From: an uncultured bacterium
Lineage (GTDB): Bacteria; Bacillota; Clostridia; Lachnospirales; Lachnospiraceae
Length of the DNA: 64,000 nucleotides
Direction: 5' to 3'
NCBI GenBank assembly: GCA_947383005.1
Contig: CANDBT010000003.1
Coordinates: 104,549-168,548 of the forward strand
Shown: in pieces, positions 8,894-18,248 of the stretch
Layout: each line of letters starts with the position of its first letter
How positions within the stretch are numbered: position 1 is the first letter of the stretch
The notes under the pieces: model-generated
Seen by the model: the letters and a program-made list of their open reading frames with translations, nothing else
Database searches by the model: none
Told to the model about the DNA's origin: nothing
Program-made: the position numbers and the translations under genes

Positions 8894-9931
8894 ATGGAAG
8901 AAGAAAAAAAGTTAAAGGTTATTTTAATTGGTATTGGGGAGGATTGTGTCAGTATTGTGGATCAGGCGATTCATGATCTGAAAGAAAAAAACAGGATAGA
9001 AGCAGTCATTTTTGACCGTGACACGCGATATGATGAACTTTCAGATAAGTCATACCCACAATTCATGATAGAAGATCTTCCAGGATTGACCTTTGATAAA
9101 CTGCTGATTTGTTCCAGATACTGTATTATGGAAGAGAGTGTGAAGCTTTTTTGCGAAGAGTTAGGTCTTTCTCGTTCTCAATGTGGCAGTTATATCACAC
9201 ACAAAATTGGTCCTCATAAGATCGCTTGGGATAAAGTAACGATAATGGAAGATCTGGTAGAACAGCTTTGTTTTTCTGATTCGCTAAATGACTTAGAGCG
9301 TTTTTTCTATGGCGGGAAGCACAGGCAGCTTAGCAAATGGCTCCATTACTTTGAGATTTATGACCGTCATTTTGCAAAATACAGAAATAAGGCTCCGGTC
9401 GTAATGGAAATAGGCGTATTTCGAGGCGGTTCTTTGCAGATGTGGAAAGAATATTTTGGAAAGGATGCACAGATTATCGGCGTAGATATTGATGAAAGGA
9501 CGAAAGCTTTTGAGGAAGATCAGATCCATATCGAGATCGGATCGCAGGCAGACCGGGATTTTTTAAAGCAATTAAAGTCGAAATATCCTAAAATCGATAT
9601 TTTGATTGATGATGGCGGACATACAATGGAGCAGCAGATCACAACTTTTGAAGAGATGTTTTGCCATATTTCAGCAGACGGAGTTTACTTGTGTGAGGAT
9701 CTGCACACCAGTTACTGGAAAGAATACGGAGGAGGATATAAATGTCCGGATTCCTATATTGAGTATAGTAAAAATTTTATCGATTATCTCCATGCTTGGT
9801 TCAGCACTGATCCTGCATTGCAGGAGAACCGGTATTCCAGAAGTATGCAAAGCCTTCACTATTATGATAGCGTGTTAGTGATTGAAAAAAGAAAAACAGG
9901 GCCGGCGCTGGATCTAATGTTGGGGTTGTAA
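8894..9931 (+). CDS. Class I SAM-dependent methyltransferase of the CmcI/macrocin-O-methyltransferase type
   Basis: This gene encodes 345 residues. Residues 1-100 form an N-terminal region with LKVILIGIGEDC and resemble a Rossmann-like sugar-locus module of uncertain role. The C-terminal part (about 165-330) is a class I methyltransferase: VMEIGVFRGGSLQMW is the SAM-binding glycine motif, IIGVDID the acidic end of strand 2, and ILIDDGGHTMEQQ the metal or catalytic region typical of CmcI-like enzymes. A sugar hydroxyl is the likely substrate, given the glycosyltransferase neighbours. The start follows AAAAGGAG. The exact substrate is not determinable. Confidence 0.75.
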   Translation: MEEEKKLKVILIGIGEDCVSIVDQAIHDLKEKNRIEAVIFDRDTRYDELSDKSYPQFMIEDLPGLTFDKLLICSRYCIMEESVKLFCEELGLSRSQCGSYITHKIGPHKIAWDKVTIMEDLVEQLCFSDSLNDLERFFYGGKHRQLSKWLHYFEIYDRHFAKYRNKAPVVMEIGVFRGGSLQMWKEYFGKDAQIIGVDIDERTKAFEEDQIHIEIGSQADRDFLKQLKSKYPKIDILIDDGGHTMEQQITTFEEMFCHISADGVYLCEDLHTSYWKEYGGGYKCPDSYIEYSKNFIDYLHAWFSTDPALQENRYSRSMQSLHYYDSVLVIEKRKTGPALDLMLGL

Positions 9932-9971
9932 TGCGGACGGCAGCCTGATGTACGGCAAGAAAGGGAAGAAG

Positions 9972-11057
9972 ATGAAGACAGCGAAGAAAGTCAGTGTAAT
10001 TGTTCCGTGTTATAATGCAGCAAAGTATCTGGATCAATGTATAGGACAGCTTCTGAGCCAGACTATTGGTATGGACAATATGGAAATCATTCTGGTGGAC
10101 GATGCGTCGACGGATAATGGAGAGACAAAAAAGCTGATCCAGAGATATGAGCATGGTTTTCCGGAAACGATCCTGGCTGTTTTTTTAGATGAAAACAGGC
10201 GGCAGGGAGGGGCACGGAATGTAGGTGTAGCTTATGCAGAAGGAGAGTATCTGACCTTTTGTGACGCGGACGACTGGCTGTTGGAGGAGACGTTGGAACA
10301 TGCATATGATGCCGCAAAAGAGTACGATGCGGATGTCGTCGCGTTTTCCAGAAAAAATGTTTATGAGCATGGAATTCGTGTACGATTGGAGAAGGGCGCA
10401 AGAGATGAACTATTTGTGTTGGAGAAGGAAGAAGACCGAAAAAAATTCCTTCTAAATGTAAAGGAAGAAGGATATAGTTCCCAGAATAAATTGTTTAAAC
10501 TGTCCCTGATACGAGAAAATCATATCGCATTTGCAGAGCATTTGATCATGGAAGAGCCCTCTTTTGTATTGCCAGTGCGAATGTATGTGAAAAGATATTA
10601 TTATTTGGATGAGCGGCTATATATTTGTTTTTCTTCGCCAGGGAGTACGGTGCGTGATAATGCCGCTTGGGAAAAAAGGAAGTGGGATAATCTGCAGGTA
10701 TGGACAGCGTTGCTGGAAGAACTGGCATGCAGGGGGGTCTTACAAGTATACTGGCAGGAAGTGGAATATCTGTTTTTTACCTTAGGATTAGGATGGACTC
10801 TTGGTATGTTGTTTCAAAGAGGCTGTATTTTGACGAAGGATGAATGGAAGGCATTGGTAGGAATTGCCAACAGGCTAATTCCCGCAGTCAGAGAAAATCC
10901 ATATGTAATTCATGAAAGCCATCCTTTTAACCAGGCATGGAATGATGTGTTGCTGGCAGTTCTGGATATGGAATTTACAGATGCAGATGTACAGGCGGCT
11001 AATGATGCGATGACAGAAAGTGCACGGGCGTTTTCCGCATGTCCGGTATTTATGTGA
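9972..11057 (+). CDS. Family 2 glycosyltransferase
   Basis: The start at 9972 (MKTAKKVSVIVPCYNAAKYL) is chosen because AAAGGGAAG lies just upstream; the in-frame ATG at 9948 has no ribosome site. At 361 residues it has a complete GT-A fold signature: VSVIVPCYNA, ILVDDASTDN and the metal-binding CDADDWL near residue 100. The C-terminal half is helical and lacks membrane segments, as in cytosolic GT2 enzymes that extend surface glycans. It sits in a run of same-strand genes and probably shares their transcript. Its sugar specificity is unknown. Confidence 0.85.
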   Translation: MKTAKKVSVIVPCYNAAKYLDQCIGQLLSQTIGMDNMEIILVDDASTDNGETKKLIQRYEHGFPETILAVFLDENRRQGGARNVGVAYAEGEYLTFCDADDWLLEETLEHAYDAAKEYDADVVAFSRKNVYEHGIRVRLEKGARDELFVLEKEEDRKKFLLNVKEEGYSSQNKLFKLSLIRENHIAFAEHLIMEEPSFVLPVRMYVKRYYYLDERLYICFSSPGSTVRDNAAWEKRKWDNLQVWTALLEELACRGVLQVYWQEVEYLFFTLGLGWTLGMLFQRGCILTKDEWKALVGIANRLIPAVRENPYVIHESHPFNQAWNDVLLAVLDMEFTDADVQAANDAMTESARAFSACPVFM

Positions 11058-11100
11058 TGAAGATGGAAATAGAGATATCAGCAAAACGCCAGGAGGTAGG

Positions 11101-12198
11101 ATGTTGGATGAAAAAAAGATAACGTTTATCACATGTGTCAATGACGAAGAAGAATATGCAGAATGCCGATATTATTTAAATCGGCTTTCTGTCCCTGAAG
11201 GTTACATGATGGATCTTATCAGTATACGGGAAGCGCCATCTATGGCGGCTGGTTATAATGCCGGGATGAAAAGTTCAGATGCGAGATATAAAATATACCT
11301 GCATCAGGATGTGTTTATCAGAAATCCTGCGTTTATTACAGATTTGCTTGCCGTGTTTGCATGTGATGAACAGATCGGGATAATTGGGGTGATTGGGAAA
11401 AGGAATCAAGGATTTTATCCTATTGAAAAGGTAATGATGTGGGATACCGGCAAGGTGGTCGATAATGAAAGAATTTGGCACTTTGACTATCCATGGAAAA
11501 AAATGACTTTTGCGGAAGCGTTAGCGGCAGACGGTCTGATGCTGGCAACACGATACGATATTCCATGGAGGGAGGATCTTTTTACTGGCTGGGATTTTTA
11601 TGATATCTCACAGTGTATGGAGTTTCGGAAAGCAGGTTTTAAAGTGGCAATACCATGGCAGGAGACAGAATGGTGCTATCATAATACGTCCTATGTGAAG
11701 CTTACACAGTATTACGCTTACTATAAACGTTTTCTCCAGGAATATGCGGGCATATTAGGGGATGATATTCCCGCAAAGACAGATCGGTATACGTATGAAA
11801 AAGAAGAGAATTATGCGCAAGCGATAGAGGAATTGCGGCAGGGGGTCGCAGGGCTTTTTGGCATGGGGGATCGGAAAAATCTCCGGAGCCTGCTTTTGGA
11901 TTCCGACTTGAAAAAGTCGATATATTTAAGGGAGTATGCTTCTATAGTGCAGATTGACTGGCAAGAGGAACAGACTCATTCGAAAAAATGCTTTTGGGAG
12001 CAGGGAATGTCTGCAGATCAACTGGTAGAAAAGCTGCGGAAGTTGAAATATATGTTAAAGCGGATTGAATATACCGATGATCATTCACAGAAGGAACAGC
12101 TAAAACAAGAATATTCCCGTTATGCCGTGGCTGATGTATGCAGCCGTTATGTGCTCGATAAGGATAGGGTTTTAAGAGAAATAACGGATATTTTGTAA
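11101..12198 (+). CDS. Glycosyltransferase-like protein (Glyco_tranf_2_5 family)
   Basis: The start at 11101 (MLDEKKITFITCVNDEE) follows a perfect AGGAGG at 11091-11096; upstream in-frame starts lie inside the previous gene. At 365 residues, the first 215 match the Glyco_tranf_2_5 pattern: AGYNAGMKSSDARYKIYLHQDVFI, here split as AGYNAGM and KIYLHQDVFI, with HQD in the DxD place. A helical C-terminal extension ends in CSRYVLDKDRVLREI. The N-terminal domain is paralogous to the first domain of the protein encoded from 14714. It is probably a cytosolic sugar transferase of the same glycan pathway; donor and acceptor are unknown. Confidence 0.75.
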   Translation: MLDEKKITFITCVNDEEEYAECRYYLNRLSVPEGYMMDLISIREAPSMAAGYNAGMKSSDARYKIYLHQDVFIRNPAFITDLLAVFACDEQIGIIGVIGKRNQGFYPIEKVMMWDTGKVVDNERIWHFDYPWKKMTFAEALAADGLMLATRYDIPWREDLFTGWDFYDISQCMEFRKAGFKVAIPWQETEWCYHNTSYVKLTQYYAYYKRFLQEYAGILGDDIPAKTDRYTYEKEENYAQAIEELRQGVAGLFGMGDRKNLRSLLLDSDLKKSIYLREYASIVQIDWQEEQTHSKKCFWEQGMSADQLVEKLRKLKYMLKRIEYTDDHSQKEQLKQEYSRYAVADVCSRYVLDKDRVLREITDIL

Positions 12199-12308
12199 AA
12201 AGTGCAATATTTTTCCCAAAGTAGGGGGATGGATTTTTTTGTTGTAAAGCTGATCGAATATGGGTATTTTCGCGAGCGGAAAAGATACACATGGACAAGG
12301 AGGATGGA

Positions 12309-13565
12309 ATGTTAAAGGGTACTTATGATCAGATTGGGAAAATGCTGGATATGGTAAATGATGCAATAGGATATGTCCAGGATTTCAGTGAGGATGAGTA
12401 TGAACAATTAGCGGCCAGTTTGATAGCAGATTTGAAATGTACGATAGAAGCAGTGAATCAGGAACTCCTGGATAGTCCAAAGGTATGTTTTTGTGTTCTG
12501 GATCAGTTTACTGGAGAAATGAGTACTTGTGATGATAGAAATCAGGTGATTGATGAATGCACGAATTGGGAAGCAAAAATGAGGGATCTCTTAGAAAGAA
12601 GGTATCATGCAGAAAATGTCTGGGACGAAAAATTTATCAAATTAATGGATTATGTTTGTTATGTGGATTATGATGTAATTGTTGAGAAAACAAAGACTGC
12701 ATTATTGAAACATGAGCTGAAAGATATAGCGCATTTATGTTTGTATTATCAGTGTTATTATGAGTTTTGGGGGACATTAGACGTCCCGAATGACCGATAT
12801 GACGTGATCGAGAATCGCGTGAAAATGTTAAAAGAGCATCGAGAAGATTTTATATGGCTCTATGGACAATTGGGAGATTGGCGTTCCCGATTGGTTCTTG
12901 TCAGTATGTTGTACAGTTGGATTACCTTTGATATGGCTTATATTACAGGGATGAAAGAGGCAAATTATACAGATTATTTCGATTTGGATATTGTGAAATG
13001 TAGCGATGAAGAAGTGATGGTTGATCTTGGCGCATGGACTGGGGATTCGGCTTTAAACTATATTCAAACATATGGTAAATATAAGAAGATTTATTGCTAT
13101 GAAATTGATAAGACTAACATGGAAAAGATGAAAAAAAATCTGAGTCCATATCCCAATATTGAATACAGAAATAAAGGAGTGGGAGAGAAAAGTGGGGAAA
13201 GTTATATAGCAATTATGGCGGGAGATTCATCGGGGAATAAGATCGTAGAGCGGAATACCGGGGAAAGGATCGAAATGGTGGCGCTTGATGATGATATTGA
13301 TGAAAAGATTACCCTGCTTAAAATGGATATTGAAGGTGCAGAGCAGGCTGCATTGTCCGGTTCTATCCGGCACATCCAGGAAGAAAAACCAAAGTTGCTG
13401 ATTAGCGTGTATCATAATAATGAGGATATATGGAAGATCCCGCGCATGATTATCGATATGGTTCCGGAATATCAGTTGTATCTTAGGAGTAATGGAGGGC
13501 AATGGGGGCCTTCAGAGATTATTTTATTTGCGATCAATAAAAAAGATATGGGAGATTTATCATGA
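12309..13565 (+). CDS. FkbM family methyltransferase
   Basis: ATG 12309 is preferred over 12291 because AAGGAGG (12297-12303) lies between them. The product is 418 residues. Residues 1-230 form a helical N-terminal region without a recognised domain. The C-terminal part is FkbM-type: VMVDLGAWTGDSALNY binds SAM, YCYEIDKTNM is the acidic loop, and LLKMDIEGAEQAALSG is the family signature. FkbM enzymes methylate sugar or polyketide hydroxyls, so glycan O-methylation is likely here. It is convergent with the following reverse-strand GT8 gene. A small hairpin (13578-13603, GTTGC/GCAAC with GGGCT/AGCCC) lies between them but lacks a T-run. Confidence 0.82.
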   Translation: MLKGTYDQIGKMLDMVNDAIGYVQDFSEDEYEQLAASLIADLKCTIEAVNQELLDSPKVCFCVLDQFTGEMSTCDDRNQVIDECTNWEAKMRDLLERRYHAENVWDEKFIKLMDYVCYVDYDVIVEKTKTALLKHELKDIAHLCLYYQCYYEFWGTLDVPNDRYDVIENRVKMLKEHREDFIWLYGQLGDWRSRLVLVSMLYSWITFDMAYITGMKEANYTDYFDLDIVKCSDEEVMVDLGAWTGDSALNYIQTYGKYKKIYCYEIDKTNMEKMKKNLSPYPNIEYRNKGVGEKSGESYIAIMAGDSSGNKIVERNTGERIEMVALDDDIDEKITLLKMDIEGAEQAALSGSIRHIQEEKPKLLISVYHNNEDIWKIPRMIIDMVPEYQLYLRSNGGQWGPSEIILFAINKKDMGDLS

Positions 13566-13588
13566 ACTATCTGAGTTTGTTGCGGGGC

Positions 13589-14590
13589 TTAATAGCCCAG
13601 CAACGACAGGATTTTATCTGTAAGGAATAAATATTCCAGCCACAAAAAGTAATATTCTACTTGTTGTGGTTTTAGTTCGCTAAGCGACCGCAGGTCATTG
13701 CTGCTCCGTTGGAAACGTTTCGGGAAGATGGGATACTCAGCTTTCCAGGGTTTGAAGGGGACTCCTGCAAAATGGAGAATAGAGGGTTGATAATCGGGCT
13801 TTTTTTCTATATACTGATAGTATCCAATGCAGAAGTTATAGGGGTTATACCACACATATTGGAACTGTGGATATCCGAAATATTTCAAGCGGCCAATGAA
13901 TGCTGCGGAAAGAAGGCCCTGGTCGCCGAAATAGATGGGGGTTTCTTTTAATGGTTTTTTGAGCATTTGGCGAAGCTGTTTTGTCAGATTGTTGTAATAG
14001 GAGATATCAATGGCGGATTCCCGCATTTTTTTTAAGTTGATTACATAGGAACCGGAATTAAAGATACCTTCTAGGATAGCGGGAAGATACCCTTTTTCGG
14101 GCATGAGATCGTCAGGGTTGTACAATACAAAACGGTTTCCGTCTGGTTTGTATTTCTGTGGGGTGACGATCAGATAATTATTATCGAAGTTACAATTGTA
14201 GTAGGGTGCGATATCTCCAACTACTAATGTATCTCCGGCATCCAGATACAGGATACGCTCCATGGTTTCAGGCAGCAGTTGATGGGCACAGAGGGGATAG
14301 TAAGTTTCCCGGTACCATCGCCCTGCTTCAACTAGGAAATCATAGCTTTCTGGATTGGGTACGATGATTTCATGGAAGGTGATGTTTCCCAGGCCATTGC
14401 AGAGATCCGTAAGCATCTTGATAGACCTTGGAGTAACCTGGCTGTGGAGAAGGTAGAGATCAATATGGGCATGGGCTAAGTTCTTTGCTATGGTCGTGAA
14501 AGATATGGCCATCTGAGGAGTCAGGGCGTCATTGGAAGAAGTGAGAATATTGTATTGACATGGTTGGTTCCCGCTCTGTTCTGAGTTCAT
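13589..14590 (-). CDS. Family 8 glycosyltransferase
   Basis: The start at 14590 (MNSEQSGNQPCQYNIL) is chosen because GGAGGA lies 7 bases upstream; longer frames read into the promoter. At 333 residues it has the LgtC-like GT8 layout: an N-terminal NILTSSNDALTPQMAIS, a metal site written ILYLDAGDTLVVGD (D-A-G-D instead of the usual DxD), and the C-terminal HFAGVPFKPW motif that closes GT8 active sites. It is the only reverse-strand gene in the main glycan block and has its own promoter, so it can be expressed apart from the rest. The substrate is probably a UDP-hexose by family precedent. Confidence 0.85.
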   Translation of the reverse strand: MNSEQSGNQPCQYNILTSSNDALTPQMAISFTTIAKNLAHAHIDLYLLHSQVTPRSIKMLTDLCNGLGNITFHEIIVPNPESYDFLVEAGRWYRETYYPLCAHQLLPETMERILYLDAGDTLVVGDIAPYYNCNFDNNYLIVTPQKYKPDGNRFVLYNPDDLMPEKGYLPAILEGIFNSGSYVINLKKMRESAIDISYYNNLTKQLRQMLKKPLKETPIYFGDQGLLSAAFIGRLKYFGYPQFQYVWYNPYNFCIGYYQYIEKKPDYQPSILHFAGVPFKPWKAEYPIFPKRFQRSSNDLRSLSELKPQQVEYYFLWLEYLFLTDKILSLLGY

Positions 14591-14615
14591 AAATCTATCC
14601 TCCGTTTTTATTTCC

Positions 14616-14644
14616 ATTATAGTATGGTTTTGATTGTTCTTCAA
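14616..14644 (-). promoter_or_regulatory. Sigma-A promoter for the GT8 gene
   Basis: On the minus strand a TTGAAG -35 and a perfect TATAAT -10 are separated by 17 bases. The -10 lies about 25 bases before the start codon of the GT8 gene, leaving a short leader with the GGAGGA site. Confidence 0.7.
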
Positions 14645-14649
14645 TGGAT

Positions 14650-14677
14650 TTGTTTGTGTATATTGATTTATTATAAT
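14650..14677 (+). promoter_or_regulatory. Probable sigma-A promoter for the two-domain GT gene, divergent from GT8
   Basis: TTGTTT and TATAAT are separated by 16 bases on the plus strand, 36 bases before the ATG at 14714. The divergent layout with the GT8 promoter lies within about 60 bases, so the two genes may be jointly regulated. The -35 and spacer are imperfect. Confidence 0.5.
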
Positions 14678-14713
14678 AAAATAAGAAAACAAAGGTATGA
14701 CGGTAATTAAAAA

Positions 14714-16687
14714 ATGGATACAAAACAAATTGTGTTTATCATATGTAAAAATGATACATCTTGGTATGAAGAGTGTGTCCGGTATATACAGGATCTTTAT
14801 ATCCCGGAGGGATATACGGTTGATATTTTATCGATAGAGGATGCAGAGTCTGTATCTTTAGCTTATAATGCGGCAATGGAGGCGGGCAATGCAGAATATA
14901 AAGTATATTTGTATCAAGATACATTTATCCTGCACAGGGGGTTTATCCAGGATATTTTGAGTATCTTTGCCGCAGATAGTTCTATTGGGATGATTGGGAT
15001 GGCAGGGTATCGAAAATTCCCAGTTGATGTGGAGGGTCATCAGCATTGGGATATAGGGAGAGTTTGCATTGATAATGGAAGCGATGTGTATGATCTCAAT
15101 CTGCAAAATAACCAAGATAAAAAAGCAGGCTATTTTTTTGTGGAGGCTATTGATGGTTTTCTTATGGTCACGCGAGAGGATATTAAGTGGGAGGAAGGAG
15201 GTGTGGATAGGCCATCCTATGATGTATGGCAATGCCAGAAAATGTTGGATCATGGAAAGAGGATTGTTATTCCGTGGCAAGCAGAACCATGGTGTTATCA
15301 TAGACATTGGGGGAGAGATGAAATAAAAGCTTTGCGACAACAATTGACCGGGATAGCAGAGGCAGGAGCGTACGATGTAATTTGGCCGATTATTGATGAA
15401 GTGCGTGGATTAGAGGATAGGGAAAGCCATGTGATTGCAGCTTTAGCAGAAGATTATGCATTGGAAAAAGCGAGCTGCCAGGGATTAACCAGCGAATGGT
15501 GGATGTCACATATTTGGGGCGAGATTTATAATTATTATGAGCAGATACGTTTTGTATTGATGCGGGCTGGGTGTCAAAGAGAAGATGAACGTATACAAGA
15601 ATTACAGAAAATGGTGTGGAAGGGAAGGATACATAAGGATGCCATTTTAAGTTTAGCGGGTACGATAACGCCGGTTTTAGATAGGATTTATCCGATTTTA
15701 TTGAGGGAGTGTAGGGAAGAGCCGTTGGTCAGTGTGATTTTGCCCGTTTATAATGGTGCTGTGCATGTGGGAGAGACGATAGAAAGCATCCTTGGGCAGA
15801 CATACAGAAATATGGAGATTATTATAGTGGATGATGCGTCAACAGATCATAGTTTGGAGGTGATCCGGTCGTATCATGATTCCCGGATAAAGGTTATAAC
15901 TTGTGAAAAAAACCGTAATATTGTCTACAGTGGAAATTTAGGATTTAAGGCTGCAAAGGGTAAGTATGTCGCATTAATAGGGCACGATGACCTTTGGAAA
16001 CAGGATAAATTGGAAAAGCAGGTTGCTTTTTTGGAGGAACATTTATCCTATAGTGTTTGTTTTACCCGTATGGATGTGATCGATGAAAATTTAAGGATTT
16101 GTAAGGATTCGTTTTGTTATCGGTTATTTTCCGAAACAAATCGAACATCAAATGCCTGGATACGGAAATTATTTATAGGCGGGAATTGTTTATGTGCGCC
16201 TAGCGCATGTATTCGAAAGGAAATGCTTGACAAGGTGGGATACTATAGATATGCGTTGTTGCAGTTACAAGATTATGATCTTTGGTTACGGCTATTTTTA
16301 GAGGGGGAAGTGTATATCTATCCTGAAAAGCTGACCTTTTACCGGCAGTTTAACAATAAAAAAAATCTGAGTGCAATAAATGATGAGACAGCAATCCGAA
16401 GCATACATGAAAAACAATTTATCTGTAGCCATTATATAAAAGATATGGCGAAGGAACAATTTATCGATGTTTTTTCCGGTGATATGTTGGATGTCAATGC
16501 ATATGGCGAAAAAGAGATCTTATGTGAAAAGGCGCTCCTTCTTTGGCGGAAAGGTTTTTACTCCGGGCATTATGACCTTGCAGAACTTCTGGAGGATGAA
16601 GAGTGTAGGGAGATTTTGGAAATTAATTATCATATTGATCTTGCGCAATTTTACAGATTAAATGCACAGCCAGTACATTTTGAGTGA
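14714..16687 (+). CDS. Two-domain glycosyltransferase: Glyco_tranf_2_5 plus GT2
   Basis: This gene encodes 657 residues. Residues 1-215 are Glyco_tranf_2_5-like (IVFIICKNDTSWYEEC, LAYNAAMEAGNAEYKVYLYQ) and paralogous to the protein encoded from 11101. A helical linker spans about 215-335. Residues 340-560 form a full GT2 domain: LVSVILPVYNGAVHVGETI, IIIVDDASTDHS and metal site LIGHDDLWKQDK. No membrane segments are seen. The ATG has no clear ribosome site, with only AAAGG about 17 bases upstream, so translation may be weak or start elsewhere. The fusion suggests two sequential transfers by one polypeptide, though this is inference. Confidence 0.8.
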   Translation: MDTKQIVFIICKNDTSWYEECVRYIQDLYIPEGYTVDILSIEDAESVSLAYNAAMEAGNAEYKVYLYQDTFILHRGFIQDILSIFAADSSIGMIGMAGYRKFPVDVEGHQHWDIGRVCIDNGSDVYDLNLQNNQDKKAGYFFVEAIDGFLMVTREDIKWEEGGVDRPSYDVWQCQKMLDHGKRIVIPWQAEPWCYHRHWGRDEIKALRQQLTGIAEAGAYDVIWPIIDEVRGLEDRESHVIAALAEDYALEKASCQGLTSEWWMSHIWGEIYNYYEQIRFVLMRAGCQREDERIQELQKMVWKGRIHKDAILSLAGTITPVLDRIYPILLRECREEPLVSVILPVYNGAVHVGETIESILGQTYRNMEIIIVDDASTDHSLEVIRSYHDSRIKVITCEKNRNIVYSGNLGFKAAKGKYVALIGHDDLWKQDKLEKQVAFLEEHLSYSVCFTRMDVIDENLRICKDSFCYRLFSETNRTSNAWIRKLFIGGNCLCAPSACIRKEMLDKVGYYRYALLQLQDYDLWLRLFLEGEVYIYPEKLTFYRQFNNKKNLSAINDETAIRSIHEKQFICSHYIKDMAKEQFIDVFSGDMLDVNAYGEKEILCEKALLLWRKGFYSGHYDLAELLEDEECREILEINYHIDLAQFYRLNAQPVHFE

Positions 16688-16716
16688 CAGGATAATAGCG
16701 GAGGGAGGATGATAGG

Positions 16717-17124
16717 ATGCAGATCATAAAATATGCTTTCCAACAGCATGGAGATGACAGAGGAATGTTGGTTGCATTGGAAGAATATAAAGATATCCCT
16801 TTTGAGATCAAACGAGTGTATTATATGTATGATACGAAGGAAGGAGTGCATCGTGGGTTTCACGCCCATAAGAGTTTAGAACAGATTTTGGTTTGTATTC
16901 ATGGCTCCTGCAAGATAAGATTGGATAATGGAAGAGAGAAAAAAATTATATCTTTGGAAAAACCTTACGAGGGATTATATGTGCCAAACAATATGTGGAG
17001 AGAGATGTATGATTTTTCACCAGATGCAGTACTTATGGTATTGGCATCAGAAATATATCGAGAAGAAGATTATATACGTGACTATGACGGGTTTTTGAAA
17101 TCAGTGGAAGAGGGTGGTATCTGA
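16717..17124 (+). CDS. dTDP-4-oxo-6-deoxyhexose 3,4-ketoisomerase-like (FdtA/WxcM cupin)
   Basis: This is a small cupin of 135 residues. It has the family signature [16 protein letters not shown] with the histidines used for proton transfer, then [15 protein letters not shown] and the C-terminal [19 protein letters not shown]. FdtA and QdtA move the keto group from C4 to C3 of dTDP-4-oxo-6-deoxyglucose, the step before C3 transamination. The stop overlaps the aminotransferase start by one base (TGATG), which supports the assignment. The rmlA and rmlB genes that supply the substrate are not in this window. Confidence 0.85.
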   Translation: MQIIKYAFQQHGDDRGMLVALEEYKDIPFEIKRVYYMYDTKEGVHRGFHAHKSLEQILVCIHGSCKIRLDNGREKKIISLEKPYEGLYVPNNMWREMYDFSPDAVLMVLASEIYREEDYIRDYDGFLKSVEEGGI

Positions 17125-18221
17125 TGTTGGTGCCTTATCTGGAATTGCAACCGATACATCAAAAGATACAGAAGGAACTGGATGGGGCATATCACATGGT
17201 GATGAATCGTCAATGGTTCATCGGTGGAAGAGCAGATGAACAATTTGAAAAAAGATTTGCCGCATATTGCGGTGCATCCAGTTGTGTTGGAACAGGGAAT
17301 GGCCTAGATGCGATCCGTCTGATCTTATTGGCATATGGGATTGGCCCAGGCGATGAAGTGATTGTTCCAGCTAACACGTTTATCGCCACCGTGTTGGCTG
17401 TTTCTTATGTAGGGGCAACTCCGGTTTTTGTTGATGGTTCCTTGGATACTTTTACAATTGATCCAGAGAGAATAGAGGAAAAGATAACAGAAAGAACAAA
17501 GGCGATCATAGCGGTGCATTTGTATGGACGCTGCGCAGCTATGGAGCTTATATGTAAACTAGCGAAAAGATATTCTCTGAAAGTAATTGAGGATGCAGCA
17601 CAAGCACACGGGGCGCAATTAAATGGAAAAAGAACGGGCGTTCTTGGAGATGCTGCCGCATTTAGTTTTTATCCGGGAAAAAATTTGGGAGCATTGGGAG
17701 ATGCCGGAGCTGTGGTTACCAATGATGAAGAACTCGCTCGAATGGTACGGGCATATGGGAATTATGGTTCATATGAAAAATATGTTCATGTGTATCAGGG
17801 ATGTAATTCAAGATTAGATGAACTGCAGGCGGCGTTTTTATCGGTTAAGTTAAATTATTTGGATGAGTGGAATGAGGAACGCAGGAGGATTGCACGGGAG
17901 TATACAAAAAAGATTCAAAATCCTAAGATCATATGTCCACAGATACCGGAAAACGAGGAGGAACATGTATTTCATATTTATCCGGTGTTAGTGGAGGAAA
18001 GGACGGATTTTGTGGAAACCCTTAAAAGACAGGGAATTATGAGCAATGTCCATTATCCGATCGCTATCATGGAACAAGGGGCATATGCGAATTGCAGAGA
18101 GCAGGTTGTAGATTATCCGGTTACGGAAAGAATCTGCAGGCAGGAGGTTAGTCTTCCTTTATACCCGGGAATGACGGAGGAACAAATTGAGTGGGTGATT
18201 GCGTGTGTTAATAACTTTTAA
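17124..18221 (+). CDS. DegT/DnrJ/EryC1 family sugar aminotransferase, probably C3-specific (FdtB-like)
   Basis: This is a PLP-dependent aminotransferase of 365 residues. The PLP-binding lysine is K186 in [16 protein letters not shown], the ring-stacking acidic residue is in EDAAQAHGA (D157), and [12 protein letters not shown] binds phosphate. Together with the upstream ketoisomerase it would make a dTDP-3-amino-3,6-dideoxyhexose (Fuc3N or Qui3N type). Translation is coupled to the ketoisomerase by a one-base overlap. Stereochemistry of the product cannot be told from sequence. Confidence 0.85.
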   Translation: MLVPYLELQPIHQKIQKELDGAYHMVMNRQWFIGGRADEQFEKRFAAYCGASSCVGTGNGLDAIRLILLAYGIGPGDEVIVPANTFIATVLAVSYVGATPVFVDGSLDTFTIDPERIEEKITERTKAIIAVHLYGRCAAMELICKLAKRYSLKVIEDAAQAHGAQLNGKRTGVLGDAAAFSFYPGKNLGALGDAGAVVTNDEELARMVRAYGNYGSYEKYVHVYQGCNSRLDELQAAFLSVKLNYLDEWNEERRRIAREYTKKIQNPKIICPQIPENEEEHVFHIYPVLVEERTDFVETLKRQGIMSNVHYPIAIMEQGAYANCREQVVDYPVTERICRQEVSLPLYPGMTEEQIEWVIACVNNF

Positions 18222-18248
18222 GGAAGCAAAAAAATCCAGGAGGGAAGT

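Noticed and set aside
13578-13603. Terminator between the FkbM and GT8 genes
   Set aside because: The hairpin is real (GTTGC/GCAAC with GGGCT/AGCCC) but no T-run follows on either strand, so termination is not supported.
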